Shown piece by piece: positions 8,997 to 18,400 of a stretch of 64,000 nt of DNA. Position numbers and translations under genes: made by a program. A model generated the notes under the pieces. The model was not told the DNA's origin, made no database searches, and worked only from the letters and a program-made list of their open reading frames with translations. The stretch spans positions 1-64,000 of the forward strand of contig JAPLBB010000052.1 in the NCBI GenBank assembly GCA_026392945.1, in the 5' to 3' direction. Within the stretch, counting starts at the first letter, position 1. Every line of letters starts with the position of its first letter. Source of the stretch: Actinomycetota bacterium (lineage in GTDB: Bacteria; Actinomycetota; Actinomycetes; Nanopelagicales; Nanopelagicaceae).

Positions 8997-9182
8997 TTAA
9001 CGAACTGCTTTACCTGCTTTAAGGCATGAAGCACAAACATTCTTGCGCTTAGTCTGACCATTAATGATTGTGCGAATTCTTTGAATATTTGGATTCCAAC
9101 GACGGCGAGTAGCACGCTTTGAGTGGGAGACATTGTTACCAAAGCTTGGCGCTTTGCCACATAGATCGCATACTGAAGACAC
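8997..9182 (-). CDS. rpmB: 50S ribosomal protein L28
   Basis: This small basic protein of the large ribosomal subunit is 61 residues long. It carries the L28 signatures CDLCGKAPSFGNNVSHS and RRRWNPNIQ, and two CxxC pairs (CDLC and CASC), so it is the zinc-binding C+ form. It starts with GTG at 9182, preceded by a good AAAGGGAG site. It is convergent with thiL and divergent from recG. Confidence 0.96.
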   Translation of the reverse strand: MSSVCDLCGKAPSFGNNVSHSKRATRRRWNPNIQRIRTIINGQTKRKNVCASCLKAGKAVR

Positions 9183-9297
9183 GGTATAACTCCCTTTATT
9201 TCGTTGGTTTACTTATTTAGAGGCGAAAGATTACCTCGCAAAGGTATTAAATGGCTAATCCGGTGGGTAATTACGCGCAGTTGGCTAGTTGGTCTTG

Positions 9298-9303
9298 GAT
9301 ACT
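9298..9303 (+). promoter_or_regulatory. Possible -10 element for leaderless recG
   Basis: GATACT ends 6 nt before the ATG at 9310. It is one base from the TANNNT pattern seen at other leaderless starts in the window, and no ribosome-binding site is visible. This supports ATG 9310 over the in-frame TTG at 9289. Confidence 0.35.
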
Positions 9304-9309
9304 TCCACC

Positions 9310-11496
9310 ATGGCCTCCCTCTCTACCCGATTAACAAATATCGTCGGTGACCGCACCGCACAGGTACTGGAGAAGTCATTTGGAATTACAACGGTTAATG
9401 AACTACTTCGCCACTATCCGCGCAGATATGTGGTCAGAGGTGAATTAACTGATATCTCTACCTTAATAGCCGATGATGAAGTAACAATTCTGGCTGAGAT
9501 TCAAGCGGTTAATTTAAGGCGAGCAAATGGCAAAAATATTCTTGAGGTAGTAGTCACTGATGGAAGTGCAAAATTATCATTAACTTTTTTTAACCAAGCC
9601 TGGCGCGAGAAAGATTTAAAAGTTGGTCGGGTGGGACTTTTTGCCGGCAAAGTGGGAGTTTTTAAAGGTAGGCGCCAGTTATCTCATCCAGATTATCAAC
9701 TAATTCCGGATGGAAATGATGTTGATGCCGCCGTCGCCGAGTTTGCTGGAAAGTTTTTACCGGTATATCCAGCAACCTCAAAGTTACCTTCTTGGAAAGT
9801 AATGCAGTGTGTAAATCTGGCGCTTGAGTCAATTGATGATTTGCCAGATTATCTGCCAATTGAAATAGCGCAAGAGTTTAAATATCCAAGTTTAAAAAAA
9901 GCATTTCTTGATATTCATCAACCGCCAGATTTAGATTCAGCCGAAAATGCTAGACAACGGCTTACCTTTGATGAGGCGTTATTGTTGCAGTTACTGCTTG
10001 GGCAACGGCGGAATGAAATTCTTAAATTAAGTACTAAATCTAGAACTCCAAATACACCTGTTTTAGTCGCTGCATTTGAAGCTAAATTGCCATTTAAGTA
10101 CACGGCTGGCCAAATCGAGATAAATGCAGAAATTGAAAAAGATTTATCAAATAAATATCCAATGCACCGCCTGTTACAAGGTGAAGTTGGTTCTGGAAAA
10201 ACTGTAGTAGCCCTTCGAGCGATGCTATCTGTAGTTGACTCATCTGGTCAGGCAGCATTGCTTGCACCTACTGAGGTTTTAGCTCTGCAGCATTATCGAA
10301 CAATTACCAAACTACTAGGTGAATTAGCCCAAGCAGGTACTTTGCAAGCGGGCGCAATCGGTACCCAAGTCGAGTTATTAACTGGCTCACTATCTACTGC
10401 TGCTAAAAAAGAAATTCACGCAAAGCTTGCAAGTGGACAAACTGGAATTGTGATTGGTACTCATGCCTTAATCTCAGACGGCGTTGCCTTTAATGATCTT
10501 GGATTAGTTATCGTTGATGAGCAACATCGATTTGGTGTTGAACAAAGAGATGCGCTGCGGATGAAGGCTAAACAACCACCACATCTCCTTGTAATGACGG
10601 CAACACCAATTCCTCGAACTGTTGCAATGACGGTATTTGGTGATTTAGATATATCAACTTTGCGAGAGTTACCAGGTGGGCGAGTAGCAATTACAACTCA
10701 TTTAATTCCAGTACTTGAAAAACCTCACTTTTTAAATAGAGCATGGGAGCGAGTTAAGGAAGAGGCTGAAAAAGGACATCAGATTTATATTGTCGCTCCG
10801 CGAATTGTTAATCCAAGTAAGAAATTAACTGAGCGAGAGATCGCTGCAGCTCAATTACTGGGCGAAGAATTGCTAGATAATGAAGAGATGACTGCGGTTG
10901 AGGAGTTGGCACCACAGCTTGCAACTGGAGCACTCAAAGGTTTAAAAATTGCGGTTCTGCATGGCCGGCTTTCCAGTGAGGTTAAAGAACAGACTATGAG
11001 CGCGTTTGCGCGCGGTGAGATCCAAGTATTAGTTGCAACAACTGTTATTGAAGTTGGCGTAGATGTTCCTAATGCATCAATGATGGTAATTATGGACGCT
11101 GACCGATTTGGTGTTTCTCAACTTCACCAGCTTCGTGGCCGAGTTGGCCGGGGAAGTGTGCCAGGACTTTGCTTATTAGTAAGTAATGCCCAAGAGGATT
11201 CACAAAGTATGAATCGCCTTCAATCTGTGGCCGCCACACTAGATGGATTTGAGTTAGCCAGAATTGATTTAGAGCAACGGAAAGAAGGAGATGTACTAGG
11301 CAGATCTCAATCAGGTGGTAAGTCGCATCTAAGATTACTTAGAGTTTTGCGGGATGAAGATTTAATCCAAAGAGCTAGAGAGGTAGCACTTAAAATTTTA
11401 GGTATCAACTCAGATATGGACCACTTGCCTGAATTAAAAAATGAGGTTGCAAAATTACAAGATGATGAAGCAGCAAGATTTATGGATAAATCATGA
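9310..11496 (+). CDS. recG: ATP-dependent DNA helicase RecG
   Basis: RecG remodels stalled replication forks and branch-migrates recombination intermediates. In order it has an N-terminal wedge/OB region (ending near residue 150), a helicase core with Walker A GEVGSGKTVV, the Walker B box VDEQHRFGVEQR and ATPIPRT, then the second RecA-like domain with ATTVIEVGVDVPNAS and QLRGRVGRG. At 728 residues it is a normal length. The ATG at 9310 is preferred because MASLSTRLTNIVG begins where the family does. recG overlaps rsmD by 4 nt. The uracil-glycosylase and DAK-phosphatase genes often found between rpmB/thiL and recG are absent. Confidence 0.95.
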   Translation: MASLSTRLTNIVGDRTAQVLEKSFGITTVNELLRHYPRRYVVRGELTDISTLIADDEVTILAEIQAVNLRRANGKNILEVVVTDGSAKLSLTFFNQAWREKDLKVGRVGLFAGKVGVFKGRRQLSHPDYQLIPDGNDVDAAVAEFAGKFLPVYPATSKLPSWKVMQCVNLALESIDDLPDYLPIEIAQEFKYPSLKKAFLDIHQPPDLDSAENARQRLTFDEALLLQLLLGQRRNEILKLSTKSRTPNTPVLVAAFEAKLPFKYTAGQIEINAEIEKDLSNKYPMHRLLQGEVGSGKTVVALRAMLSVVDSSGQAALLAPTEVLALQHYRTITKLLGELAQAGTLQAGAIGTQVELLTGSLSTAAKKEIHAKLASGQTGIVIGTHALISDGVAFNDLGLVIVDEQHRFGVEQRDALRMKAKQPPHLLVMTATPIPRTVAMTVFGDLDISTLRELPGGRVAITTHLIPVLEKPHFLNRAWERVKEEAEKGHQIYIVAPRIVNPSKKLTEREIAAAQLLGEELLDNEEMTAVEELAPQLATGALKGLKIAVLHGRLSSEVKEQTMSAFARGEIQVLVATTVIEVGVDVPNASMMVIMDADRFGVSQLHQLRGRVGRGSVPGLCLLVSNAQEDSQSMNRLQSVAATLDGFELARIDLEQRKEGDVLGRSQSGGKSHLRLLRVLRDEDLIQRAREVALKILGINSDMDHLPELKNEVAKLQDDEAARFMDKS

Positions 11497-12077
11497 GCAT
11501 GCGAATAATTGCTGGTATTGGAAAGGGAAGGAAGTTATTTTCTCCGCCCTCAATTACTAGACCAACCTCTGATCGCGCCCGCGAAGGTTTATTTTCTTCT
11601 CTAACATCAACATTTACATCGTTAGAAGGACTTCACTTCCTAGATTTATTTGCTGGCTCTGGTGCGGTCGGGGTGGAGGCACTATCCCGTGGTGCTGCTC
11701 TGGTAGAAGCGGTTGAGAGCAATCAAGTTAGCGCCGATATTTGTAAACAAAATTTTGAATTACTTAGTAGTCAAAGTGGAGTTGGAAAATTTACGGTTCA
11801 TTGTAAAACTACCTTTGAATTTCTTAACCATACCGCCAGTGAACCATACGAAATAATCTACGTAGATCCACCGTATGAAGTAGCAAATTCAGAGATTGAA
11901 AAGATATTGAAAAAAATATTGACCTTAAATTTATTGAATAAACATGGTGTAGTAGCAATTGAACGAGATGCGAAAGCAAAACCATTCTCTTGGCCAGATG
12001 GATTTACTGAGGATAAAATTCGCTCATATGGTGCTGGGAGTATTCACTATGGCGCGCTAACTGAGCGCATGATTTGA
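11493..12077 (+). CDS. rsmD: 16S rRNA (guanine966-N2)-methyltransferase
   Basis: RsmD methylates G966 of 16S rRNA in the assembled small subunit. The 194-residue protein begins MRIIAGIGKGRKL, then has RPTSDRAREGLFSSL, the SAM-binding LDLFAGSGAVGVEALSRGA loop and the catalytic YVDPPYE (DPPY) motif. It overlaps the recG stop codon by 4 nt (ATGA). coaD follows 43 nt later, the standard recG-rsmD-coaD order. Confidence 0.95.
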   Translation: MSMRIIAGIGKGRKLFSPPSITRPTSDRAREGLFSSLTSTFTSLEGLHFLDLFAGSGAVGVEALSRGAALVEAVESNQVSADICKQNFELLSSQSGVGKFTVHCKTTFEFLNHTASEPYEIIYVDPPYEVANSEIEKILKKILTLNLLNKHGVVAIERDAKAKPFSWPDGFTEDKIRSYGAGSIHYGALTERMI

Positions 12078-12107
12078 GAAGAAATGGCTAACTCAGCAAT
12101 TAGTTGC

Positions 12108-12113
12108 TAGCGT
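12108..12113 (+). promoter_or_regulatory. -10 element of leaderless coaD promoter
   Basis: TAGCGT lies 7 nt before the coaD ATG at 12121, and no ribosome-binding site precedes that ATG. This suggests a separate leaderless start inside the recG-coaD run. Confidence 0.5.
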
Positions 12114-12120
12114 TTTATCC

Positions 12121-12603
12121 ATGAGACGTGTTGTTTGTCCAGGATCTTTTGACCCAATCACTAATGGGCATCTAGATATTATCGCTAGAGCTTGCACTTT
12201 ATTTGATGAGGTCATAATTGCTGTTTTAGTTAATCAAACAAAGAGCTCACTATTTACAGTCGAAGAACGAATTGAAATGATCAGTGAGGTAACGAGTCGA
12301 TACAAGAATGTAACAGTTGATTCTTGGTCTGGATTGCTTGTTGATTACTGCCGGGCAAATAAGATCCCAACAATTGTTAAGGGATTGCGTGCGGTGAGTG
12401 ATTTTGACTATGAACTACAGATGAGCCAAGTAAATCTTCAATTACAAGGAGTTGAGACACTGTTTATGTCTACCGCACCATCCCATTCATTTTTGTCATC
12501 CTCTCTAGTTAAAGAGATCGCCAGTTATGGTGGGGATGTATCGGCATATATGCCCGCTGCCATTGTTGATAAGTTAAAATCTAGACTTAATCGGAAGGAA
12601 TAA
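12121..12603 (+). CDS. coaD: Phosphopantetheine adenylyltransferase
   Basis: CoaD transfers AMP to 4'-phosphopantetheine, the penultimate step of coenzyme A synthesis. The 160-residue nucleotidyltransferase has the N-terminal CPGSFDPITNGHLDII block with the TxGH motif, VKGLRAVSDFDYELQM, and the C-terminal SSSLVKEIASYGGDVS signature. All expected active-site positions are present. The SepIVA-like gene begins 2 nt after its stop codon. Confidence 0.96.
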   Translation: MRRVVCPGSFDPITNGHLDIIARACTLFDEVIIAVLVNQTKSSLFTVEERIEMISEVTSRYKNVTVDSWSGLLVDYCRANKIPTIVKGLRAVSDFDYELQMSQVNLQLQGVETLFMSTAPSHSFLSSSLVKEIASYGGDVSAYMPAAIVDKLKSRLNRKE

Positions 12604-12605
12604 AA

Positions 12606-13082
12606 ATGGATGTAGTTGAGAATTTAGAGGCAGCAATTGCCGCCGTTGAGGAAGCCCGGTCTGTGCCGCTCTCAGCATCCTGCGTCGTAAATAGAAGTGA
12701 AATGTTGCAGTTACTAGATCGAGTTAAAGTGTCTTTTCCAAATGATTTAGCAAAAGCGATTTCAATCCAACGTGATAAAGAAGATATTTTAGAGGAAGCG
12801 CATGAGCAAGCAGATGCAATTATTGCCCAAGCTCGTGATGAAGTTGCAAGACTTGTTGAGCAAACCACAATTGTTTCCACTGCTCGTAAAGAGGCTAATC
12901 GTATTCTGGCTGAGGCTAACGCTGATAGTAAGAAAGATCGAGAAGAGATTGAGGCATATATTGACTCAAGACTTGCAACTTTAGAGGTTATTTTAAATAA
13001 GACTCTAGATGTTATTAGTAAAGGGCGTGACCAATTAGGCGGAGCTGATACCAAGGCCGCACTATCTAATCTAAACAAGTAA
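12606..13082 (+). CDS. SepIVA-like coiled-coil protein
   Basis: The 158-residue, Glu/Ala/Arg-rich protein is predicted to be mostly a long coiled coil (about residues 55-140) with the turn RDKEDILEEAHEQADAIIAQ. Position between coaD and a DUF177 gene matches mycobacterial Rv2927c (SepIVA), a DivIVA-like protein affecting septation and polar wall synthesis. The mycobacterial protein is longer (about 245 residues), so this is a short version. Function is inferred from synteny and architecture. It starts 2 nt after coaD and ends 3 nt before DUF177. Confidence 0.7.
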   Translation: MDVVENLEAAIAAVEEARSVPLSASCVVNRSEMLQLLDRVKVSFPNDLAKAISIQRDKEDILEEAHEQADAIIAQARDEVARLVEQTTIVSTARKEANRILAEANADSKKDREEIEAYIDSRLATLEVILNKTLDVISKGRDQLGGADTKAALSNLNK

Positions 13083-13085
13083 TTC

Positions 13086-13667
13086 ATGGCTCGTTCAATT
13101 TTTATCTTTAATACCCATGATCTGCCACACCGTGCTGGTGAGATGCGTGAGTATGAGCTTGATCTAAAGATAAGTGAAGCAGTAGGTGTAGATCTGCTTT
13201 CGGTAAAGCCTGGTGAGGTAATTGAACTCGATCTTAGAATTCAATCTGTCGATGAAGGCGTGCTCGCAACTGGACAGGTAGTAGCAACTGCAACTGGTGA
13301 GTGCACAAGGTGTCTTGAGCCAATTCAATGGCCAATTAATGAGAATTTCACCGAGCTTTATTACTACGAGATTGCTGCTAGCAAAGGCGGGGGCAAGAAA
13401 AAAGGCAAAGAGAGATCTCGCAAAGATGAAGAGATTGATTTAGATGAGGATGATTTAAGTTTTATGGTTGGCGATGAGATTGATTTAGAGCTAGCTATTA
13501 GAGATGCCGTTATCTTGAATTTGGATATCAATCCACTGTGTACTGAAGATTGTGCGGGCCTATGCCAGGGTTGTGGTGAGAAGTGGACCAACCTGCCAGC
13601 AGATCATGCTCACACCCCAGATGACCCTAGATGGTCTGCCTTGAAGGATTTTCCGCTTAAAAGCTAA
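13086..13667 (+). CDS. DUF177 (YceD-family) protein
   Basis: DUF177 proteins normally sit directly before rpmF (L32) and are linked to ribosome or 23S rRNA maturation. This 193-residue copy has the ATGECTRCLEPI cysteine pair at about residues 78-81 and the C-terminal NPLCTEDCAGLCQGCG cysteine cluster. Between them is a Lys/Arg/Asp/Glu-rich linker (about residues 100-120). The neighbouring gene still begins like L32, so the family's usual partnership is recognisable, but that L32 is truncated and fused (see 13743). Confidence 0.88.
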   Translation: MARSIFIFNTHDLPHRAGEMREYELDLKISEAVGVDLLSVKPGEVIELDLRIQSVDEGVLATGQVVATATGECTRCLEPIQWPINENFTELYYYEIAASKGGGKKKGKERSRKDEEIDLDEDDLSFMVGDEIDLELAIRDAVILNLDINPLCTEDCAGLCQGCGEKWTNLPADHAHTPDDPRWSALKDFPLKS

Positions 13668-13673
13668 GCCGTT

Positions 13674-13702
13674 TTTACAACTTCGAACTTTTCGTAGATA
13701 AT
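13674..13702 (+). promoter_or_regulatory. Promoter of the L32/RNase III fusion gene
   Basis: TTTACA at 13674-13679 and GATAAT at 13697-13702 are separated by 17 bp, a normal sigma-70 spacing. Transcription would start near 13709 and leave a leader of about 34 nt with AAAGGAG at about 13729-13734, 9 nt before the ATG. Confidence 0.5.
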
Positions 13703-13742
13703 TCTCACCTGCACAAAGTGCATTCATAAAGGAGTAAAAACC

Positions 13743-14510
13743 ATGCCAGTACCAAAGCGAAAAATGTCGCGAGCACGCACTCGCTCTCGTCGCAGCATGT
13801 GGAAGACAACTCCAGCACACCTTGTGTACTCTGGCCTAACCGAGCAACTCGGAATTTCGGTTAAGGATGGGTTGCTTGAACTTGCACTAACTCACCGCTC
13901 TTTTTCTTATGAGGCTGGTGGAATTCCAACAAATGAGCGCTTAGAGTTTTTAGGCGATTCCGTTCTCGGTTTAATTGTTACCGATGAACTTTATAAAAGA
14001 TTTCCAGATTTAGATGAAAGTAGATTGAGCCCACTTCGTTCCGGAGTTGTAAACATGAGAGCGCTCGCACAGATTGCGCGAGATCTTAAATTAGGTGAGT
14101 ATCTTCGAATTGGAAAAGGAGAAGAGAGCACCAACGGTAGAGATAAGAATTCAATATTGGCAGATTCATTAGAAGCATTAGTCGGTGCAATTTATCTAGA
14201 ACATGGTTATATAAAAAGTGCAGAAATTATTTTAAAGTGGATTGAGCCGGCGCTAGCTACCGCAACATCACAGGGAGCAGGTCTTGATGGGAAAACTGCA
14301 TTGCAAGAACTTGCAGCAACGTTAAACCTTTCTGCCCCAGAATATGAGATTACAGAATCTGGTCCAGATCATGACAAGAGCTTTATCGCTGCAGCAATTT
14401 TGGGCGGTGAAAAGTTTCCACTTGGGCATGGCAAGAGCAAGCGAGAGGCTGAGCAAGCTGCGGCAAAGATTGCTCATGAACTATTAAGCATTCGAAACAC
14501 CAAAAAGTAG
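13743..14510 (+). CDS. rnc: RNase III fused to the N-terminal part of ribosomal protein L32
   Basis: Residues 1-28 are the L32 start (MPVPKRKMSRARTRSRRSMW, then KTTPAHLV). From residue 29 the same frame runs straight into RNase III. The RNase III part has the NERLEFLGDSVLG signature and the second acidic site DSLEALVGAIYLEHG. A C-terminal double-stranded RNA-binding domain (about 180-250) follows. The L32 half with the CxxC zinc pairs and the L32 stop codon are absent. The strong ribosome-binding site is in front of the L32 ATG. A GTG at 13824 (Val28) could be an internal start for RNase III alone. RNase III processes rRNA precursors and structured mRNAs. An assembly deletion cannot be excluded. 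Confidence 0.85.
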   Translation: MPVPKRKMSRARTRSRRSMWKTTPAHLVYSGLTEQLGISVKDGLLELALTHRSFSYEAGGIPTNERLEFLGDSVLGLIVTDELYKRFPDLDESRLSPLRSGVVNMRALAQIARDLKLGEYLRIGKGEESTNGRDKNSILADSLEALVGAIYLEHGYIKSAEIILKWIEPALATATSQGAGLDGKTALQELAATLNLSAPEYEITESGPDHDKSFIAAAILGGEKFPLGHGKSKREAEQAAAKIAHELLSIRNTKK

Positions 14511-14529
14511 AGTAGTACTTTCGAAAGAA

Positions 14530-15372
14530 ATGCCAGAGCTACCAGAGGTTGAAACAGTCCGGGCAGGACTTGAAAGTTATGTAATTGGAAGAAAGATAAC
14601 TGAGGCAAGAAGTTTTCATCCTCGAGCTGTTAAGCCGAGTTCAATTGCACCACTTTCAGCAATTGTTGGGGCAAAAATTAAGTCAGTAAACCGCAGGGGT
14701 AAATTTATTTGGCTTGGGCTTGACCGAGATTTCACCTTAGCCGCCCACCTGGGTATGAGTGGTCAATTACTTGTACAACCTAGCGATCACCCAGCACAAA
14801 CACACTTAAGGGCAAAGATAGTTATTAGTAGCCGGAAAATGAGTAGTCGCACAATAGATGAAATTAGATTTATTGATCAGCGAACATTTGGTTGGCTCTC
14901 AGTTGAGGAACTTAACAATGGTGTGCCAACCTCTGCTAGCCATATTGCATATGATCCGTTTGAGCCTGAATTTGATTTAAAGCAGGTAGTTGCAAAAATT
15001 AGGACGAAAAAGAGTTCAATTAAATCAGCCATCCTAAATCAAGAGGTGTTGAGTGGCATTGGAAATATCTATGCAGATGAGTCACTTTGGCGAGCAAAGA
15101 TTCACCCAGAGATTATTTGTGAAGATTTATCTGAAAATGAGATAAAGAAAGTTATCTCCTCAGCAGCTTCTGTGATGAAATCTGCAATTAAAGCTGGTGG
15201 CACATCCTTCGATGAGCAATATAAAAATGTAAATGGTGAAAGTGGATACTTTTCCAGGTCATTGAGCGTTTATGGGCGTCAGGGTGAACCATGTTCAAGA
15301 TGCCGCGCACCGATTGCCCGAATCGCCTTTGCTAATCGCTCCTCCCACTTTTGCCCGCGTTGCCAACGTTAG
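14530..15372 (+). CDS. mutM: Formamidopyrimidine-DNA glycosylase
   Basis: MutM (Fpg) excises 8-oxoguanine and formamidopyrimidines and cleaves the abasic site. The 280-residue protein keeps the essential N-terminal MPELPEVETVRAGL (catalytic Pro2, Glu3), the AHLGMSGQL strand, the helix-two-turn-helix NQEVLSGIGNIYADESLW and the C-terminal zinc finger CSRCRAPI...HFCPRCQR. It follows the RNase III gene by 19 nt, the usual actinobacterial rnc-mutM-smc order. Confidence 0.96.
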   Translation: MPELPEVETVRAGLESYVIGRKITEARSFHPRAVKPSSIAPLSAIVGAKIKSVNRRGKFIWLGLDRDFTLAAHLGMSGQLLVQPSDHPAQTHLRAKIVISSRKMSSRTIDEIRFIDQRTFGWLSVEELNNGVPTSASHIAYDPFEPEFDLKQVVAKIRTKKSSIKSAILNQEVLSGIGNIYADESLWRAKIHPEIICEDLSENEIKKVISSAASVMKSAIKAGGTSFDEQYKNVNGESGYFSRSLSVYGRQGEPCSRCRAPIARIAFANRSSHFCPRCQR

Positions 15373-15400
15373 GTAGCACCGATTTCTACCCATTTTTAGA

Positions 15401-15406
15401 TAGGTT
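15401..15406 (+). promoter_or_regulatory. -10 element upstream of smc
   Basis: TAGGTT lies 6 nt before an ATG at 15413 that opens a 10-codon frame overlapping the smc start. The geometry equals that at other leaderless starts in this window. Confidence 0.4.
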
Positions 15407-15412
15407 TGCGCC

Positions 15413-15445
15413 ATGTGGAGTAATTGGGCGAAGCTATGTATTTAA
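15413..15445 (+). CDS. Possible leaderless 10-residue leader peptide overlapping smc start
   Basis: ATG at 15413, placed 6 nt after TAGGTT, encodes MWSNWAKLCI and stops with TAA at 15443-15445, past the smc ATG at 15436 in another frame. If the mRNA starts at 15413, ribosomes would enter here and terminate over the smc start, allowing coupled reinitiation. There is no homology support; it may be chance. Confidence 0.3.
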   Translation: MWSNWAKLCI

Positions 15446-18400
15446 AGAGTATGAACCTAAAGGGGTTCAAATCCTTTGCCTCATCAACAACCCTAAATTT
15501 TGAACCGGGCATTACCTGCGTTGTCGGCCCAAATGGTTCTGGCAAATCAAATGTAGTTGACGCACTCTCTTGGGTTATGGGAGAACAAGGTGCCAAATCA
15601 CTACGTGGTGGAAAAATGGAAGATGTTATTTTCGCTGGTACTTCCGGTCGCGCACCACTAGGACGTGCTGAAGTTTCAGTAACAATTGATAATGCTGATG
15701 GCGTATTGCCAATTGATTTTTCTGAAGTAACTATTACTCGTGTTTTGTTTAGAAATGGTTCATCTGAGTATTTATTAAATGGTGAAACCACCAGGCTGTT
15801 AGATATCCAAGAATTACTAAGTGATAGTGGAATTGGCCGCGAGATGCATGTAATTGTTGGCCAAGGACAATTAGATGCAATTTTGTTAGCAAATCCTGAA
15901 GAGCGAAGAGCTTTCATTGAAGAAGCTGCAGGTGTGCTTAAGCACCGTAAGCGTAAAGAGAAAGCATTGCGCAAACTCGATTCGATGCAAACAAACCTTG
16001 CTCGTATTCAAGATTTAACAGTTGAGCTACGCCGTCAACTTCGACCACTCGGTAAGCAGGCTGAAGTTGCACGTAAAGCCTCGGTAATTCAATCTGATGT
16101 TAGAGATTCCAGATTGCGCTTACTTGCCGAGGATCTTGTACGGATGCGCTCTGAGATGGATGTTGAAGTTGCAGATGAAACAGTTTTGCGTGAGAGAAAA
16201 GAACTTGTTGAGCGTGAGTTAAATAGCGCACGCACACGTGAGATTGAGTTAGATGCAATTGCTGCAAGTGAAAACCCACAGTTAATCACTGCCCAAGAGA
16301 ATTTCTATCGATTAACGTCTCAGCGCGAGCAAATTCGTGGTGTACAAAATCTATCTTCAGAACGGGCGAGATTTTTGGCGGAAGAAGCCGAAGAAGCAAA
16401 AGCAACTGGCCGTGATCCAAAAGCGTTAGAGGATGAAGCGAAAGTACTTCGCACCGAAGAATCAACGCTTGCAAGCCAAGTAAGAATTTCTCAAGAGCAG
16501 CTAACTGTTGATTCAAACTCACTCAAAGCAATTGAAGATCAGTTAGCACTCGAAGAAAATCGCGTTTCCGCATCACTGCGGGCAATTGCAGATCAGCGTG
16601 AAGGAACAGCACGTCAAGAAGGTCACATCAATGGATTGCGATCTCGCATTGATGCAACTATGGGAGAGATAAATCGTTTAACAGAGGCAAAAAATTCTGC
16701 TGAAGGACGACTAAAAACTTATCGGGAGAGTTTTGCGATAATTGAAACTCAAATTTCCTCTCTGGCGGCATCTGAACCGGGCTTAGACGGATTATTTAAT
16801 AAATTAAAAATAGATTTAAAAGCTGCAGAAGGTGAAAATAAAGTACTCACTGAAAAGCTTCAATCAACTGAAAAACTTCGAGCTGGCTCATTAGGAAGAT
16901 TGACTGCATTTAAAGAGATAACCGATCTAGTCCAAGCATCTGCAAATTCAGATTTAATTGAGAAGATCTCAATTTTGACCTCAAATTGTGAGGCAGAGGT
17001 TGCCAAGGTATCGGCAGATTGTGACCGAATTAGGTTTGAATTAAGCACCTCGCAAGATAGCTTTAATAATGTTAATAGAGAGTATGAATTAGCACTTGCC
17101 AAGCTAAATGATTCTGATGCAGCAATGACTGGGTATGCCGAACAATTAGCAGTTGCGGGTCAGAATGTTAAGAACTCAAGTGATGAGGCAGATAGATTAA
17201 TTACAGCTTTAAATGCTGCAAATGAACAGCGTACTTTTGATGAAAGGGATCTTGCAGCAGCGATTGCGCAATTTGAATCTCATCAGACTCCAGTCGAGCC
17301 AGATTTAACTCACTTAGAAGATCTTCGATCACAAGTATCTTCCGCTAGGTCAAAAGAAGTTGAAGCAAGATTAAATCTTAGAACAATTGAGGAGCGCAAA
17401 GATGCCGTTGAACAGCGTGCTATCGCCTTAGAGAATCAAGCAAGATCTGAGCGAGAGGCTGCATCTAAATCAATTTCTCGTCGAGAAAATCGTGCTCAAG
17501 CTGCTATTACTGCGCAAGAGATTGCAGACACTGCTTATGAAGCACTTATTCAAATCGAACTTTCAATTTCTCGTGCCGGATCTGAACGTGAGCGGTTGGA
17601 AATTTCAAGATCACAACGTGAGGGCGAAATATTAAGTTTGCGCACAAGCAGCAGAGAGTTAGCGATTGAATTAGAGCGGCTTACTTCAAGTGTTCATAAG
17701 GATGAAATTGCAAGAGCTGAACAGCGACTTCGCATTGAACAACTTGAAACAAAGGCGGTTGAAGAGCTTGGAATCGATGTACAAACACTGATCGCTGAAT
17801 ATGGACCAGAGAATGATGTTCCAACATTTTATGAGAATGAACAGGGCGAATTTGTTCCGGGTGATCTAATTCCATATCGAAGAGATCAACAGGAGAAGCG
17901 ACTTGCTCAAGCCGAACGTTCCCTAGCATTACTTGGCAAGATCAATCCGCTAGCACTTGAAGAGTACTCATCACTTGAAGAACGTTTGCGCTATCTTGCT
18001 GAACAATTAGAGGATTTAAAGAAGACCAAGAAAGATTTACTAGATATTATTAAAGAGGTCGATGACCGTGTGCAGCAGATCTTTACTCAAGCATATGAGG
18101 ATACGGCTAGAGAGTTCGAAATTGTTTTTGCCAGATTATTCCCTGGAGGTGACGGCAAGTTAATACTTACAAATCCTTCAGACATGTTGACCTCTGGTGT
18201 TGATGTTGAGGCAAGACCACCTGGAAAGAGAGTTAAGAGATTGTCATTGTTATCTGGTGGCGAGAGATCTTTGGTTGCTGTTGCATTATTGATTGCAATT
18301 TTTAAAGCTCGGCCATCACCATTTTATGTAATGGATGAGGTTGAAGCAGCACTTGACGACACAAACCTAGGACGCCTACTTGGAGTGTTTGAAGAATTAA

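Noticed and set aside
12587-13087. Long minus-strand open frame (166 codons) covering the SepIVA-like gene
   Set aside because: It mirrors the whole plus-strand gene, is rich in Ser/Ala as expected for the complement of Glu/Ala codons, and has no family likeness. The plus-strand gene has synteny support.
15424-15435. TTG start for smc
   Set aside because: It would add GEA-M before the family start MYLKS, and GGAG would be only 3 nt away. ATG 15436 fits better.
15396-15974. Minus-strand open frame (192 codons) at the smc 5' end
   Set aside because: Antisense shadow of the conserved SMC head; no recognisable domain.
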